Of a stretch of DNA of 64,000 nucleotides, positions 46,501 to 57,574 are shown piece by piece. Under the pieces are notes generated by a model. That model did not search any database, was not told where the DNA came from, and worked only from the letters and a program-made list of their open reading frames with translations. Numbering within the stretch: the stretch's first letter is position 1; every line of letters starts with the position of its first letter. The DNA lies in assembly GCA_029204225.1 (NCBI GenBank), contig CM055103.1, positions 56,704,885 through 56,768,884 of the forward strand, written 5' to 3'. The position numbers and the translations under genes were made by a program. The stretch comes from Diphasiastrum complanatum (taxonomy: Eukaryota > Streptophyta > Lycopodiopsida > Lycopodiales > Lycopodiaceae).

Positions 46501-47571
46501 TGCTATTGACCAAGCAAAATTTCAAAGGGAGGCAAAGAACCTCGTAGAGGTGGAGGGAGGAGATGTCTGACTACACGAAGATGTTGTGGAAAATGAAGAT
46601 TACATGTTTCCACATGAGCTACTGAATAGAAGACCATGCTAATTACCATGTTGAAACCGAGACATAAGTGCAAAGGCAACAAGGGTCCTACTTCCTAGAA
46701 AAATAGCTAGAGCGATGGAAGGTTGTGCAAATAAGACCAACAACTTCATAAAAAACATGAATTGAGGACTTGTCTCTTGATTAACTATTTGTCGAGTGTG
46801 TCAAAGGCTCTTGGACCCATCAAGTTCTTGGCTCAAATTGGGTGAGGATGTTGAAAGCAACTTGAGCATTGCCAAGATTTGGCAACATTAAAGTGACAAA
46901 CATGCACATCTAATGTGTCTCGAAAAGAAGAAGCCATGAAGTTGATTGTACCTATAGGAATATAAAATGCTCAAATCCCATCAATCGGAGTATCGAAACT
47001 TGCATGTAAAGGCTAAAAAGGCCTTGAGGACACCTAGCCATGCACGTGAAGGTATTCATCCTAAGCTCCAAAGGTGAGAGTTGTTGATAAAAATTGCCAG
47101 AAAGCAAGGATGACATGGTTAACAAGTCCCACAATATCGGTGTCATCAACAATAGAGGGAAATATACAAGTGTGGAAAGGAGCAAAGGAAACTCGTAAAG
47201 CCCGAAAGTGTGTCCCTAGAGTAAAAAGATAAAAAAAAACGAATGAGCTAAGCAAGCGGACTAGACCTGCACAAAATTCTTGGAAAGTTATCCCTCGGGA
47301 GCAATTCAAACCATCCACTCATTCAATGGGATGGCCCCACTTTCTAGCTTTGCTAAAATAGTAACAATACAAAGAACAAGCTAGGGAAAATTAAGGGCTA
47401 ACAAAAATGGACTCTATTTGGGTTTTGGAGCATTGGAATATATGACATGCATATGCATGAGAGCCACGTGGTGCTCTTTTTGTATGCTCCTTTGTTGATT
47501 GGACTTTCTTGTGGCTGCACTCTCACTCTTCTTCTACTCTGCTCCCACTACTGCAATGCATCCTTGCTTGC
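46501..47571. other. No recognisable gene
   Basis: Low-complexity frames only. It may contain the rest of the decayed Ty3-like element. Confidence 0.35.
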
Positions 47572-47635
47572 TGTCTTAGATCGGATCAGATCAGCAAAGG
47601 AGATGTCTTAGATCGGATCAGATCGGCAAAGGAGA
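47572..47635. repeat. 32-bp tandem duplication
   Basis: Two copies of TGTCTTAGATCGGATCAGAT followed by C(A/G)GCAAAGGAGA lie at 47572 and 47604 with one difference. Confidence 0.95.
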
Positions 47636-47755
47636 TGATAGACGAGATCAGCACTATGTATGGCTAGCACACAAATGATCTTTAGATGATTCTGAGAAGA
47701 CCCACTTTTGTTTTTCTTGCGAACGTGAAGATTCACTAGTTTTGATGAAGCAACG

Positions 47756-48339
47756 ATGCCTAGTGATTTGAGGCATTTGCAGACGGCCTTCAACGTTGTA
47801 TTCTTCTCGGAGTGCCCAGTTTGTATTTGGGTGAAGCTTTCAGATCAGCTCATGCTAGGAGTAAAGAATTCTGGGGGTACTGGGGTTGAAAGGAGTAAGC
47901 ACTTGGAGGTATCATCAGGTTGCAATGGTAGCACAGCGGTTGCTGAGGTGGGGGTTAAGGTAGCTGTGGAGCAGGGATTGAAGCCAATCACAGATGATAT
48001 GATTAGACAGCTGAAGAAGCTAGCTGTACTCTGAGATTAACGCCTCCTCCTGTGGTTACATTTTCTCACAGGAAAGCCAGAAGACAATTGCACATACTGG
48101 CTACTATCCCCGAAGACTTTGAGACAACTGACACGCCTTCTCGAGTGCTGCAGCTGGATCAAAAGCAGAATGATCAACTGCATGCTAATCATTTTCAAGC
48201 AAGGTTCTCGTTTTTGCTGCGAAAACTGAGACTAAGCTATTTTAGCTGTATCGCGCTCCCTGACTCGGAAGACCTGAGGATGGCTTATTTCAGAGATCAG
48301 GCGCTATTAACATTCACAAGAACGTATCAGCTCGAATGA
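47756..48339 (+). CDS. Unrecognised frame pair, possible gene fragment
   Basis: Frame 47756-48034 (92 codons) reads MPSDLRHLQTAFNVVFFSE and ends EQGLKPITDDMIRQLKKLAV. Frame 48052-48339 (95 codons) continues nearby in another frame with TFSHRKARRQLHILATIPED and AYFRDQALLTFTRTYQLE. Base composition is more balanced than in the flanks, and amino-acid use looks like real protein. The two could be exons or one frame broken by an indel near 48030. I know no family that matches. It may equally be chance. Confidence 0.25.
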
Positions 48340-49141
48340 GAAGTTTTACTGTTGTACATGAATATCTATAAACTCGAGAAGAAGCGAGAAAATTGTCACT
48401 TTATCCTTCATAGATGTGCTACAAAAATCCCAAATATAAAGAGAAAGATTTCTCTCAGAAATGGTCAGCGGAAATCATTCACTGCATTCAGAATGCAAAA
48501 ATTTAACTTAACAGGAAAAGCTTTTTTCTAACGCATATGATGGTTTTCTAGCACTTTCAAAAATTGCACTCTTTGACTTCAGGCTGTGTAACAATAGTTA
48601 TACATTCCATGCTAAAGACAAGGACAAATCCAGTATAACTCTGTCCAAAATCAAGCGCTCTAACATCTATGTAATGGTTTGCTCCATATCAGTTATTGGT
48701 GTATGAAGCTCTGTTTCATCTCATTTTTTTAACAAGCCTCTCACAAGGCCTACATGAATTACAGTTTTTTTCTTATGTACAGCTTTAAACATGATAATGA
48801 TTGAACCTTGTTTGTATGTATTGAAAATCATGCGTGAAGCTGATTAAAATCTGAGCTATGACATATTGTTGTCAGTGATTGGCTGTATATACATATTTCA
48901 TGCCTTGGAAGTCTTTTGCAGGTGTGGAAAGTCATCGGCAGCCTAAATTCAAGGAGAGCTTGATAATGATTGTATAGTGCCAGCCAAAAGTTGAAAGTTC
49001 ATTCAAGAATAATTGTTAGCCTGCCTCTATAATACCGGTATCATAATGAATGTACACAAAGCTGACATGGTAGCTCTTGAAGAAAGTAGAGTTCCATGTA
49101 ATATCTTTATTGACACAAAAAGCTAGAAAATGTCGTTCATG

Positions 49142-49189
<48 letters not shown>

Positions 49190-50202
49190 TCAGGTCTTGT
49201 CTCATTTCCATTCATGTGCTTCAAAACCCTAAAGGGTCCGTAAGTATACATGTGAACAAATAAAAACTGCAGAATCACATTCTCTCCATCATTGATTACA
49301 TTCTCTCTCAAACATGCACATTTGGGTCTTTGGATCATTTTCTTGCAAGCAACTTTTTTTTCCAAGCATTAAACCTTTGTGCCTCTACATAGGTGTTTTG
49401 CATGCACTTTCAGCTGCTGAACCTTTGTGCACCTTCAATTGTCCCTTCCTTGTGGGTTCTTAATGTTTTAGCACTTGGATTAGATGTGTTGCATGATTTA
49501 ACATTCACATGTTTAGAAACATTGATGTGGAAAAAGTTTGAAGAGATTTCTAATTCTTATATAGATACGTCTAGGTGAATAGCAACCAAAGTGAGTCTAC
49601 TTGCTGCAATGCAATTGGGTTTTAAGAAAAGGTGGAGAAAGGAACTTTCATCTTGAAATTGGAGATCTACATTTTCTTAAGTATATTATATTATATTGTA
49701 GATTTAATAAGCACATTATTGATGCCAATTTGGAAAAGCTTATGAGAAAAAGATACGCATGCCAAGAGTTGTCAATTTTGTTGTGAAAAGTAAAGTAAGA
49801 CTTTTAGCCTAGTTTTTTTTTTTAGTTATGGTTTGAATAATTCAAACGTTATGTGAAAGCACAAACCAATCATGTAATCAATGATATTTGAAAATTATTA
49901 TGCAATGAACCATCTACATTCATGCTTCGCAGCACTAGAGTACTTCCAGTCTCAACATAACCATACCATCCCTTGGATCCCCTTAGCCCAATTCAAATTT
50001 CAATAGATACCTAAAATAGTACTTGCCATAGTTTAGACCAGTCTAAATCTAATGTAATGGGGTGAGAATTAGTAATCATGTATTAGGATCAAAATGTAGG
50101 GATAGAAAAATGATCTCAATGTCGCTACAACATTTTGGAGGTTTTTTGACCCTATTAACGAGGTTTTATGAAGAGTTTTTTTTTTTGAAAAAAGTTCCCA
50201 AA
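48340..50202. other. AT-rich DNA without recognisable genes
   Basis: The only notable feature is a (CT)n tract at 49143-49185. Short frames (49393, 49601) carry no known motif. Confidence 0.4.
49143..49185. repeat. (CT)n microsatellite
   Basis: About 21 uninterrupted CT dinucleotides. Confidence 0.97.
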
Positions 50203-50425
50203 CCTTGGTATATACCAAGGTGATACATCGGAAAGAGATCCTCGATAATTACCTCAGTAATCGAGGCTTCTTCATCTCATTTTTTTTTTGTTTATAGCAT
50301 GTATAAACTGAGGGATATATCATGGGACCTTGGTATATCCCTATAAAAAGATGTTGGTGGCAAGTCTTTTCCGAGAAATATACCAGGGGATATCCTTTGG
50401 TATATCCCTCTTAACAAGACACCTA
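50203..50425. repeat. Cluster of palindromic GGTATAT/CCTTGG words
   Basis: A perfect 18-bp palindrome CCTTGGTATATACCAAGG lies at 50203-50220. It is followed by an inverted pair CCTCGATAATTAC / GTAATCGAGG (about 50232-50267). Then CCTTGGTATATCCC (about 50328), ATATACC near 50380 and TTTGGTATATCCCTC near 50396 follow. Similar words in both orientations suggest a foldback structure or the remains of a small inverted-repeat transposon. Ends and target duplications were not found. Confidence 0.6.
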
Positions 50426-50594
50426 TTCCGAGTTTATTTCGAGGCTGCAAAATGGAAAAAAAGAAATTAGGGTAGAATGGAGCCAGTAAACTGGCTCCAT
50501 TCTACCATAACTCCATCCAACCCCAAGAGTCTTTTGCACCTTCTTATAAAGTTGGTAAGCCAAAACATTTGTTCATAATTGATAAATAAAAAAA

Positions 50595-51112
50595 TTGCAA
50601 ACATTTAAATTACATCTCTCACCGCATCTCGGATCTCTGATTTGTGGTGGCTCATCACGCCTCCCATGCGGCCCACCATCCATTTTTCGAGCAAACTGCA
50701 TATTGTCAAAGGGGACTGAAAACTCTTATACAACTGGTCAACGACATAATTCTTGTCATCATCACTTTATTTGCGCCAATCCTTGAAAATGTCCTTGTTG
50801 AGGACGACATGCGTGAGTTGCTTCATGCGAGTGATCACACGACCAACGCGCTCATCCTCCACTATGTGAACGCAGTGGTCGTGTGATCACTCCCATGAGG
50901 CAACCTACTGAACGAGAGAATGTGCATGCGTAGTCGATCAACCTATTGAAACTCTGTGCCTCCCAACGAGCCCGTAGTCTCTCCATAATCTTGCTTGCAT
51001 GCGAGGGAGACATCCCATCCATATAACTGAGGACATCATCGTCACTCATGGATGAAAAACGGGACCCGCGGCTGCGGCCAGATCCATGACTTTGAGAGGT
51101 GTCACGAGACAT
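50595..51112 (-). pseudogene. Unclassified minus-strand coding fragment
   Basis: From 51112 a frame reads MSRDTSQSHGSGRSRGSRFS, then SDDDVLSYMDGMSPSHASKI and MERLRARWEAQSFNRLIDYA. Frame changes lead, near 50850-50600, to VEDERVGRVITRMKQLTHVV, FKDWRK and VVDQLYKSFQSPL, then EKWMVGRMGGVMSHHKSEIR. The RVITRM(K/R)(Q/E)L segment also occurs in the fragment at 51844-52573. The text looks like real protein and is GC-richer than its surroundings. It could derive from a DNA transposon of the plant En/Spm-associated kind, but I cannot confirm a family. Confidence 0.45.
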
Positions 51113-51706
51113 TAAGGTACGTATGGGATAATTGCTGCAAGCAGCAAGAGATATTTTTAAAAATACAACCCTATAGAATTAATGAGTGCAAGAAATAAAT
51201 TCAAATAAATGAGTTTAGGGTTTAAGGTCAAACAAAATAAGTCACTCCTTACATTCAACCATAGATAAATAAATTACATTACACCCTAATAATCACAAAT
51301 ATTGAAATTACACGTGCTAGTCAATACATGTGAATAATTACACTTTGAAACAAACAATTGAACATTCCTACATGGTTTAGGGCCAAATACAGTTCAATTT
51401 TCATCATATGGGGCTTGTTGTTCATGCACGCACACAAACATGAATTAGTCTTCTGATAAATGTATTGGAAGTGGGAGAGAATAGCAAATTTAAAGAACAT
51501 AAAATGTATTTGATGTCATACTTGAGGAGCAGTCCCAGTTTATCTGCACGCTCTGCCTCTCCAATAACTCGAGTAATGTCTGTGTATTATTGCCATACGC
51601 ATACATATACTCATCATGGGTAGGAGACCGCCCCATGGCAGATCGTTGCACAAACATTCCAAATTTTGATATAAAAAGAGCAATTTATTCTAAGGTGTCA
51701 AATGAA

Positions 51707-51740
51707 CCCCCCCCCCCCCCCCCCAAAAAAAAAAAAAAAA
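51707..51740. repeat. Poly(C)-poly(A) tract
   Basis: Eighteen C are followed directly by sixteen A. Such tracts are prone to sequencing and assembly error. Confidence 0.97.
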
Positions 51741-51843
51741 CAATCAATAGTCAAATTTCATCTAAGGGTTTCGTGTAGGCTTACAAAGTGGACTTGAAAA
51801 TATCCCTCGCCGCCACTGTCCAAGTGAGAAGCCCCCGTGGTCT

Positions 51844-52573
51844 CTAGTCGAACTCTGGCTGCCTCTCGCTGCTGCTTGAAGCAATCTGGATTATTTTTTT
51901 ATTCTTTCTTCGCATACTTCTAGTCGACTTTCTCCACGTACAAAGGCCTTCGGATGGGAGTGGGAACTCACTACGCAGCTGATCAATGACGATTCTTGTG
52001 GTCATTGTTGACATCGCGCCAGTCATGAAATATGTCTCAGGGAAAGTATATATACATGAGCTCCCTCATGCGCGTGATGACCCTCTTGCCATGGGCATTC
52101 TCAATGATGTGACCAATCCTGTCTATGTCATATGACGGCGGTATGGTAGTTGGTGGAGATGTGGCCCTGGGAGTGTCTACGGAGGTGGCCTCAAGTATCG
52201 GAGATGCCCTGCCGATGGGAGAATACTGAGGATGTGGGGTGTATGTAGTGTGCTCGAGAGGGAGAATAGCTAGGGGGGGTACCGAGGCTAGAATAGTCAG
52301 GGGAGGGGGGCGAGGGGTGGTCGGTAGGGGAGAATAGCCAGGGGGGGACTGGAGGGGAGCGGCCTAACCCCATGGTGAAGCATGACCCCATGGAGTATAG
52401 CCAAAAGGATAGGTGTACTCAGGGGCAATGGGTCCAGAGGTAGGTAAAATGTGAGGGGTGAAAGAAGGCGTGTCGAGAATCTCAGGTGTAAAAGATGCAG
52501 GAGTCACAGTATCGTGTGCCCTACGTGCTACCTCTTGGGTCAGTGTCTCTCGAAGCGGACCCCACGACGACAT
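51844..52573 (-). pseudogene. Proline-rich frame with a C-terminal segment shared with 50.6-51.1 kb
   Basis: From 52573 the minus strand opens MSSWGPLRETLTQEVARRAH and runs through a Ser/Thr/Pro-rich region (FTPEILDTPSFTPHILP, YTYPFGYTPWGHASPWG). A TAG interrupts near 52365. In a neighbouring frame the Pro-rich text continues (PPGYSPL, TPHPQYSPIGRASP, SPPTTIPPSYDIDRIG). IIENAHGKRVITRMRELMYI follows, parallel to VEDERVGRVITRMKQLTHVV in the fragment at 50595-51112. The last frame (52026-51844) gives VIDQLRSEFPLPSEGLCTW and a basic tail. The two fragments are related, so this is a repeated family, but I do not recognise it. Confidence 0.45.
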
Positions 52574-53080
52574 GTGCTACACGGATGTGCAGGACTCATG
52601 ACCACATCAGACAGATCATCGTCATTGCCACATCCTCCACAACAGATGGATTCTTCTTTATCTTAAGGTGCCTCCCCTTGTCAAATAAAAAAACACAAAA
52701 AGACTTCTGATCTAAAGGTCCCAACTTTTGCCACCCCAATATTTATTGCACTATTCAAAAAAATTTCCCACCAATTTTTGTTGAATGAGCTCTTCCACGA
52801 AGCTTCCTCATGGACCACTATATATTATCTCCTCTCGACCGATGTTTCTCCACCATATGGTGTGAAGAGAGTTTGGCAATTTGCTCACTGCAGAAAGTGC
52901 GCCCTATCAAGCTCGAGTTCGTCAGTTTCTACTATCCGGGTATGTAGCTTATCTCATTTCTTATTGATTCATTTATCTTCTAAAGTTATGTAAGCTTTCT
53001 TTATTGTGAGTAGGATGTATCCTCACTACACAATAAGGATCATAGAATCTCTTTTCAAGGTTATGCATGGTGAATGTCCC
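52574..53080. other. No recognisable gene
   Basis: Mixed sequence upstream of the minus-strand frame; nothing identifiable. Confidence 0.35.
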
Positions 53081-53506
53081 CAGCGATGGATCGCACTCCA
53101 ACTTTTGGTATATGTTTGTGAGAAACTAATTCGTTGTACAGCGCTGGAGCCAACGATGGATCATGCTAAAAATGTGGCTCATTTTTTATATAATGCAGTC
53201 TGATGTCCCAACGATGGACCAATGGATCATGAAATATTTTTTGGTTAAAAACTATCTGTTGTCCAGTGATGGACTAGTGCTATCTTCCATGCAATTTTTT
53301 TTGATAATGATGTCTGCATGCCAACGATGGCTAGGCTTCACACCTCTTATGTACTCTAAAAAGTATGTTTATATGTTGTAAATACAACGATGGAGCACGC
53401 ACAAGTTTTGCAATGATTGTGGTTTAGGATCAACTCACCATTTCATATATGTGAATGATGGTTTTTGCTAACAACTACATATGTTGCACCACTATTCAGC
53501 GATGGA
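53081..53506 (+). repeat. Degenerate repeat of about 58 bp with CAACGATGGA core
   Basis: Cores lie at 53081 (CAGCGATGGA), 53151, 53209, 53264 (CAGTGATGGA), 53322, 53385 and 53497. Spacings are 70, 58, 55, 58, 63 and 112 bp, the last being about two units with a weak core near 53452. Between cores an AT-rich stretch with TTTTTT and a TCTG(A/T)TGTCC- or TCTGCATGCC-like lead-in recurs. It is a diverged minisatellite. Reverse-oriented relatives of the core occur near 26600-26930. Confidence 0.7.
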
Positions 53507-55033
53507 TAGGCTGTCTGTTCAGCTGTCAACTGAGTTTGAAAGGTCACTCATAATTCTAACACTTATTTTCATACTACCATACATAACTACAACTCAAAAT
53601 CTTGCACTTTTTGCTAATATTGATGATACAACATGCACAAAGCTCTCTTCTTTCTCTCACGTATCTGTCAGGCTATTAGCATACTTTCCACTAGTTTCTA
53701 CTTCAAAGAAGATACTAGTATTGAATCACTAACGAGAGAACATGTACATCTTTAAGCATTGATTATTACTACGGCCTTCTTTTTTGCTTAGGTTCGGTTT
53801 CGAACCATTTATCAATAAGCGTCTGCATAGGTATATACATATATCCTTTGCTTTTACTTGATATAGCATGTGTTGGGTGGCTGTCTTTGATACTTTGATT
53901 TTTGCTTCTAAACAAGGATGAAAATACCTTATTTGACAATAACGTTATTAATGTTTTGATTTTAAAGAAGACAAAAGCACTCGAGCGACTAATATGGCAT
54001 CCTCACAAGATAACACTTCTGCGATCATCCAGGTATGATTTTTCAAAACAAAATTCAGTTTGTGCATAATCTCCTACGTTCAAAGGGATGGTGTCGTTGT
54101 TTTACGAATATAATCAGTTCTTTTCTTACTTTCTAGCATCTATCATTTCATAACCAGTTTAACACTGATAATAATGACTTAAATGTTGTCCATTGGCAAG
54201 GTTTTCAATAAATTATCTTAGACAGCATGGATATGCGGAAGAATATAAACGGTTCTTACAAAAGGATTAGAATGACATGGATCTGCCCTGATACCTTGTA
54301 AAAACCACGACGACCTCACCGATAATATATAACCTATCCATAACGATGTCTTAAATACCATGGCTTGAAGGTGTAGTTATGATAAATGTAAGTTTACTCA
54401 AAACAACACCATTTAACCATGGCTATTGCAAAATAATACCCATTCAGATGTCATATCAGAGCATGGTGAGTTACGACTGGAAAGCATGGATATGCTTAGG
54501 AGTATGGACAACAGTGCATGATTTGTTTTCCAAGATTTGTACTAATACTAGCACACGTGTCCACACCATATCTTTTAGCGAGATAAAATATATATGGTAA
54601 AAACTATTCATGCATTTGCACAAAACAATATAAACTGATATGGACCAATGCCCATAAACTAATCAACATGGCACATGCCCTGATACGGCAATGTCAGCGC
54701 TTGGCCTATCACTAATAAATATTCTATTCTTTGGGAAGACTAGACTTAATTTAAAATGATATCTATGATGTTAAGTGGTCTAGCTTCTTTTGAACATGGA
54801 TAACAACTAACGCTTAGCTATGATACCTATCTTCCTCGCTGTACTAACTCGTGCAGTTTTGTGTTGTGGGATGGTAGTAGTTATCAGCTAGACGTTTTGA
54901 AAGTGGTTATGCTTTATGGTGCTTTTCAGTACTGTATTTTACTTTTCAGCTTTACTCTACCTTGTTGGTTTATGAATAAAAGCTTCAAAGGGTTTAGTCT
55001 TGCTTTGTCAAGAGGAACTAAGTGAAACTGTGT

Positions 55034-55035
<2 letters not shown>
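53507..55035. other. AT-rich DNA without recognisable genes
   Basis: Words such as CATGGATATGC and ACCATGGCT recur loosely between 54200 and 54500, but no clear unit or frame emerges. Confidence 0.35.

Positions 55036-55104
<69 letters not shown>
55036..55104. repeat. (CT)n microsatellite, longest in the window
   Basis: About 34 uninterrupted CT dinucleotides. Confidence 0.98.
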
Positions 55105-55106
<2 letters not shown>

Positions 55107-55760
55107 GAAGGGAAGATGCATTTCTATGTAGTGCACCCTCCACCATGAGCACTTAGATTATTTTTGACACCTAAATGGCAAAACTCAAGGCTCCCATTGG
55201 ATGGTGGGAAAGTAAGAGGGAAAATAAGATTTTATGTAATGTGTTAAAGTAATTTTATTAGAAAGGTCATTTCCTAAGTCTTGCTGGAGTGGGACTCACC
55301 TTTATTGATGGATTTGTTGGACTCTACTTGTATATATCTTCTAAAAAGCCAAGTGTACTACTGTCAAGGCACTAAGATCAAATAATGGTGGTAAGCATAT
55401 TTCAAAAGATTCTTGGAACTTTTGTATAGCTCACTTCAAATATATATTGGGAAACCAACTCAACAAGACTATCAAGGCTCTAAAATCAAATAATGGTGGT
55501 AAGCATATTTGTGTGTTTTCTTGGTCAATTATTGGTCAAGCTATACTTGAAGGACAAACGTAATCAGCAACCTAACTAGTTACGAAACTTGAAACTAATA
55601 ATCTATGGACATAGGAACTCACGATCTGGTACAATCAAAATAAGTGTGGCACATTTTGCTAAGTGAAGGAGTAGAACGATTAAGCAGCAAATCTGAAGAA
55701 ACAAAAACGTTTCTGTTTACAAAGCCTTGCTAGCTTTCAGCCCTTGTCTTGACGAAGATG
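55105..55760. other. No gene; one near-duplicate sentence
   Basis: GGCTCTAAAATCAAATAATGG at about 55474 repeats GGCACTAAGATCAAATAATGG near 55369; both continue TGGTAAGCATATTT. The duplicates are about 105 bp apart. Otherwise nothing is recognised. Confidence 0.5.
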
Positions 55761-55991
55761 TTCGCGAACACGAAAGTCAAGAGACACGAAACACAAAAAG
55801 TTTCGCAAACACGAAAGTCAAAGGAGACGATCACAGACGGTTCGCGAACACGAAAGGTTCACAACAAGAATCTTTTGTGATCTGGCATAAGAATCTTTTG
55901 TGGTCCAGTACGAGAGAAAGGCAGACGAGCAAACAAAACCAACGATGGAAACGGAACCAACGATGGAAACAAAACCAACGACGCGACACGA
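55761..55991 (+). repeat. Three adjacent short tandem repeats rich in CGAAA/ACGA
   Basis: First, a unit of about 40 bp starting TTCGC(G/A)AACACGAAAG occurs at 55761, 55802 and 55841. Next, AAGAATCTTTTGTG occurs twice at about 55866 and 55889. Last, an 18-bp unit ACCAACGATGGAAAC occurs at 55938, 55956 and partly 55974. They lie in or just before an LTR that ends at 56740. Confidence 0.9.
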
Positions 55992-56079
55992 AAAATGTCG
56001 CAAAAATCCGTTTTGCCCTCACGCTCAAAGAGTACCAACAAAAATCACTCAAGTACCCAAAAAGTACAGAAATCTGATT

Positions 56080-56741
56080 TGATGGCATGACGTCAGCAGA
56101 TATTCCCTAGGTCGTGGCTAATCTGCCACTCTTGTAATTAACTGATTAGTTGTAGATGTTTAATCACTCTAATCTTAAAGGTTACATAGAACGACTATAT
56201 ACTTGTTGGATGATATTTGACAAGTAATGATGATAACATACACATACAGTGTAATGTAGTAGTCTGATGCTAGTAAGCAATCAAGACGAAATTACAGAAT
56301 ACATGTCTGCCTGCGTGCGAAGACAATTATGTCTAGGATCTATAGATCCAACTGTCCGCTAGTAAAGCGAGACGATTACTCGTGAGAGAACCGTGTTTCT
56401 CCCACACCAATGCACTGCGTGGATTTGCATGCAGTGTTTCAAAAAATCAGAGAAAGATCAATATAGATGATTTTTTTGTTGTGTCTGATCTCGAATGCGA
56501 ATGCGTTTGTTGTTAATCGTGTGTCTGAGTTTTTCTTGTTCATTTGAATTTTGCACCTTGGTTGAAACTATGTTGAATGCTGCATTAATTTTATAAACGT
56601 AGATCAGCACCGCCTGACTACATTCTGGAGGACTGTAGGAGTGATCTAGCTGGCAATGTCCAGGGATCGCATCTGAACTCCATCCGAATCGTCAGAGGAT
56701 CGTGGTTCCTTCGCGAAAGCTTCGCGATTGATTCTCTTCAG
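56080..56741 (+). mobile_element. Probable 5' LTR upstream of the copia element at 56817
   Basis: The right end (GATTGATTCTCTTCA, one G, then the primer site) is clear. The left end is not; 56080 is only a placeholder where the character of the sequence changes, and the LTR may reach back into the 55.7-56.0 kb repeats. Its end CTTCA-G-primer is like that of the minus-strand LTR at 42270, so the two may be of related families. Confidence 0.5.
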
Positions 56742-56816
56742 TGGTATCAGAGCATATCACACTCATTAGTGTTATTAGAGCATATCGCGAATTCGATTCT
56801 TCAGTGGTATCAGAGC
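56742..56816 (+). promoter_or_regulatory. Duplicated tRNA-Met primer-binding site
   Basis: TGGTATCAGAGC occurs at 56742-56753 and again at 56805-56816, 63 bp apart. The second is preceded by CGATTCTTCAG, close to the LTR tail GATTCTCTTCAG before the first. The LTR end and primer site were therefore duplicated in tandem. Confidence 0.9.
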
Positions 56817-57560
56817 CTACCTACATATTTTGTTATAGTCTGACATATCCGGAAGCTATCAGATCCAAGAGGCCAAGCAGATCAGCTGACGAATCTACAA
56901 TGGGATGGAAAAGACCTCACTTCTTTCATGAGAAAGATGAAGGATCTGTTTCTATCACTACACAACTCTAGAGCAGAGAATGCAGTGTCAGTTGAGAAAC
57001 AACTCACGTACCAATTGAGAGCCTTACCCAGATCATTCCAAACGACGAGAACCTTGCTTGCGAAAGATCCTACCATGAACCTCGAAAAGGCGATTGTCAA
57101 TATTCGAGAGGAAGTCGAAGCTAGAGAACATCTTGATCACAAAGATGGTTCTAACCAAGCCCTCTACGGCAACAAAGAAAAATCCAAGAAACAATTTAAG
57201 CCTAAGAGGGAGTCGAATCAGAGGCAGAATCATGACCAGCAAGCAGAGGGGACATGCAAAGGCAACTGGAAGGCCAAAGGGAGGTCGAAGCAGCAAGGTG
57301 CGGACAAGAAAACTTGCGTGAGATGCTAAAGAGACAGGCATATAGTAGATACCTACTGGCTCAATCCCAAGATTGAGTGTATCCATTGCCCAAGAAGGGT
57401 CATGTAGTTGCGGATTGCTGTCAGAACCCAAGAAACAAATCAGCACAGAACAGACAGGAGAACAACAACAGTTCATCCTATGTCGAGGAGCCCGAGAGCT
57501 CAAAGATGGGCAAAAAAAGAACGAACAAAAATTGTTCGACCACTTACATCTGTGAAGACA
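56817..57560 (+). pseudogene. Ty1/copia Gag with two zinc knuckles
   Basis: The capsid part reads LTNLQWDGKDLTSFMRKMKD, then LTYQLRALPRSFQTTRTLLA and LEKAIVNIREEVEAREHLDH, followed by a basic Lys/Gln-rich region. The first knuckle, CVRC.RDRHIVDTY, has a stop (TAA) and Tyr in place of its last Cys. The second, in another frame near 57377-57420, is complete in pattern (CIHCPKKGHVVADC). Double-knuckle Gag is less common among copia elements than single. Confidence 0.85.
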
Positions 57561-57574
57561 TGCGTGCAGCATCA

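Noticed and set aside
53081-53506. CRISPR-like array
   Set aside because: The spacing is irregular, repeats are degenerate 10-mers rather than 25-40 bp identical repeats, and the genome is a plant nuclear one.
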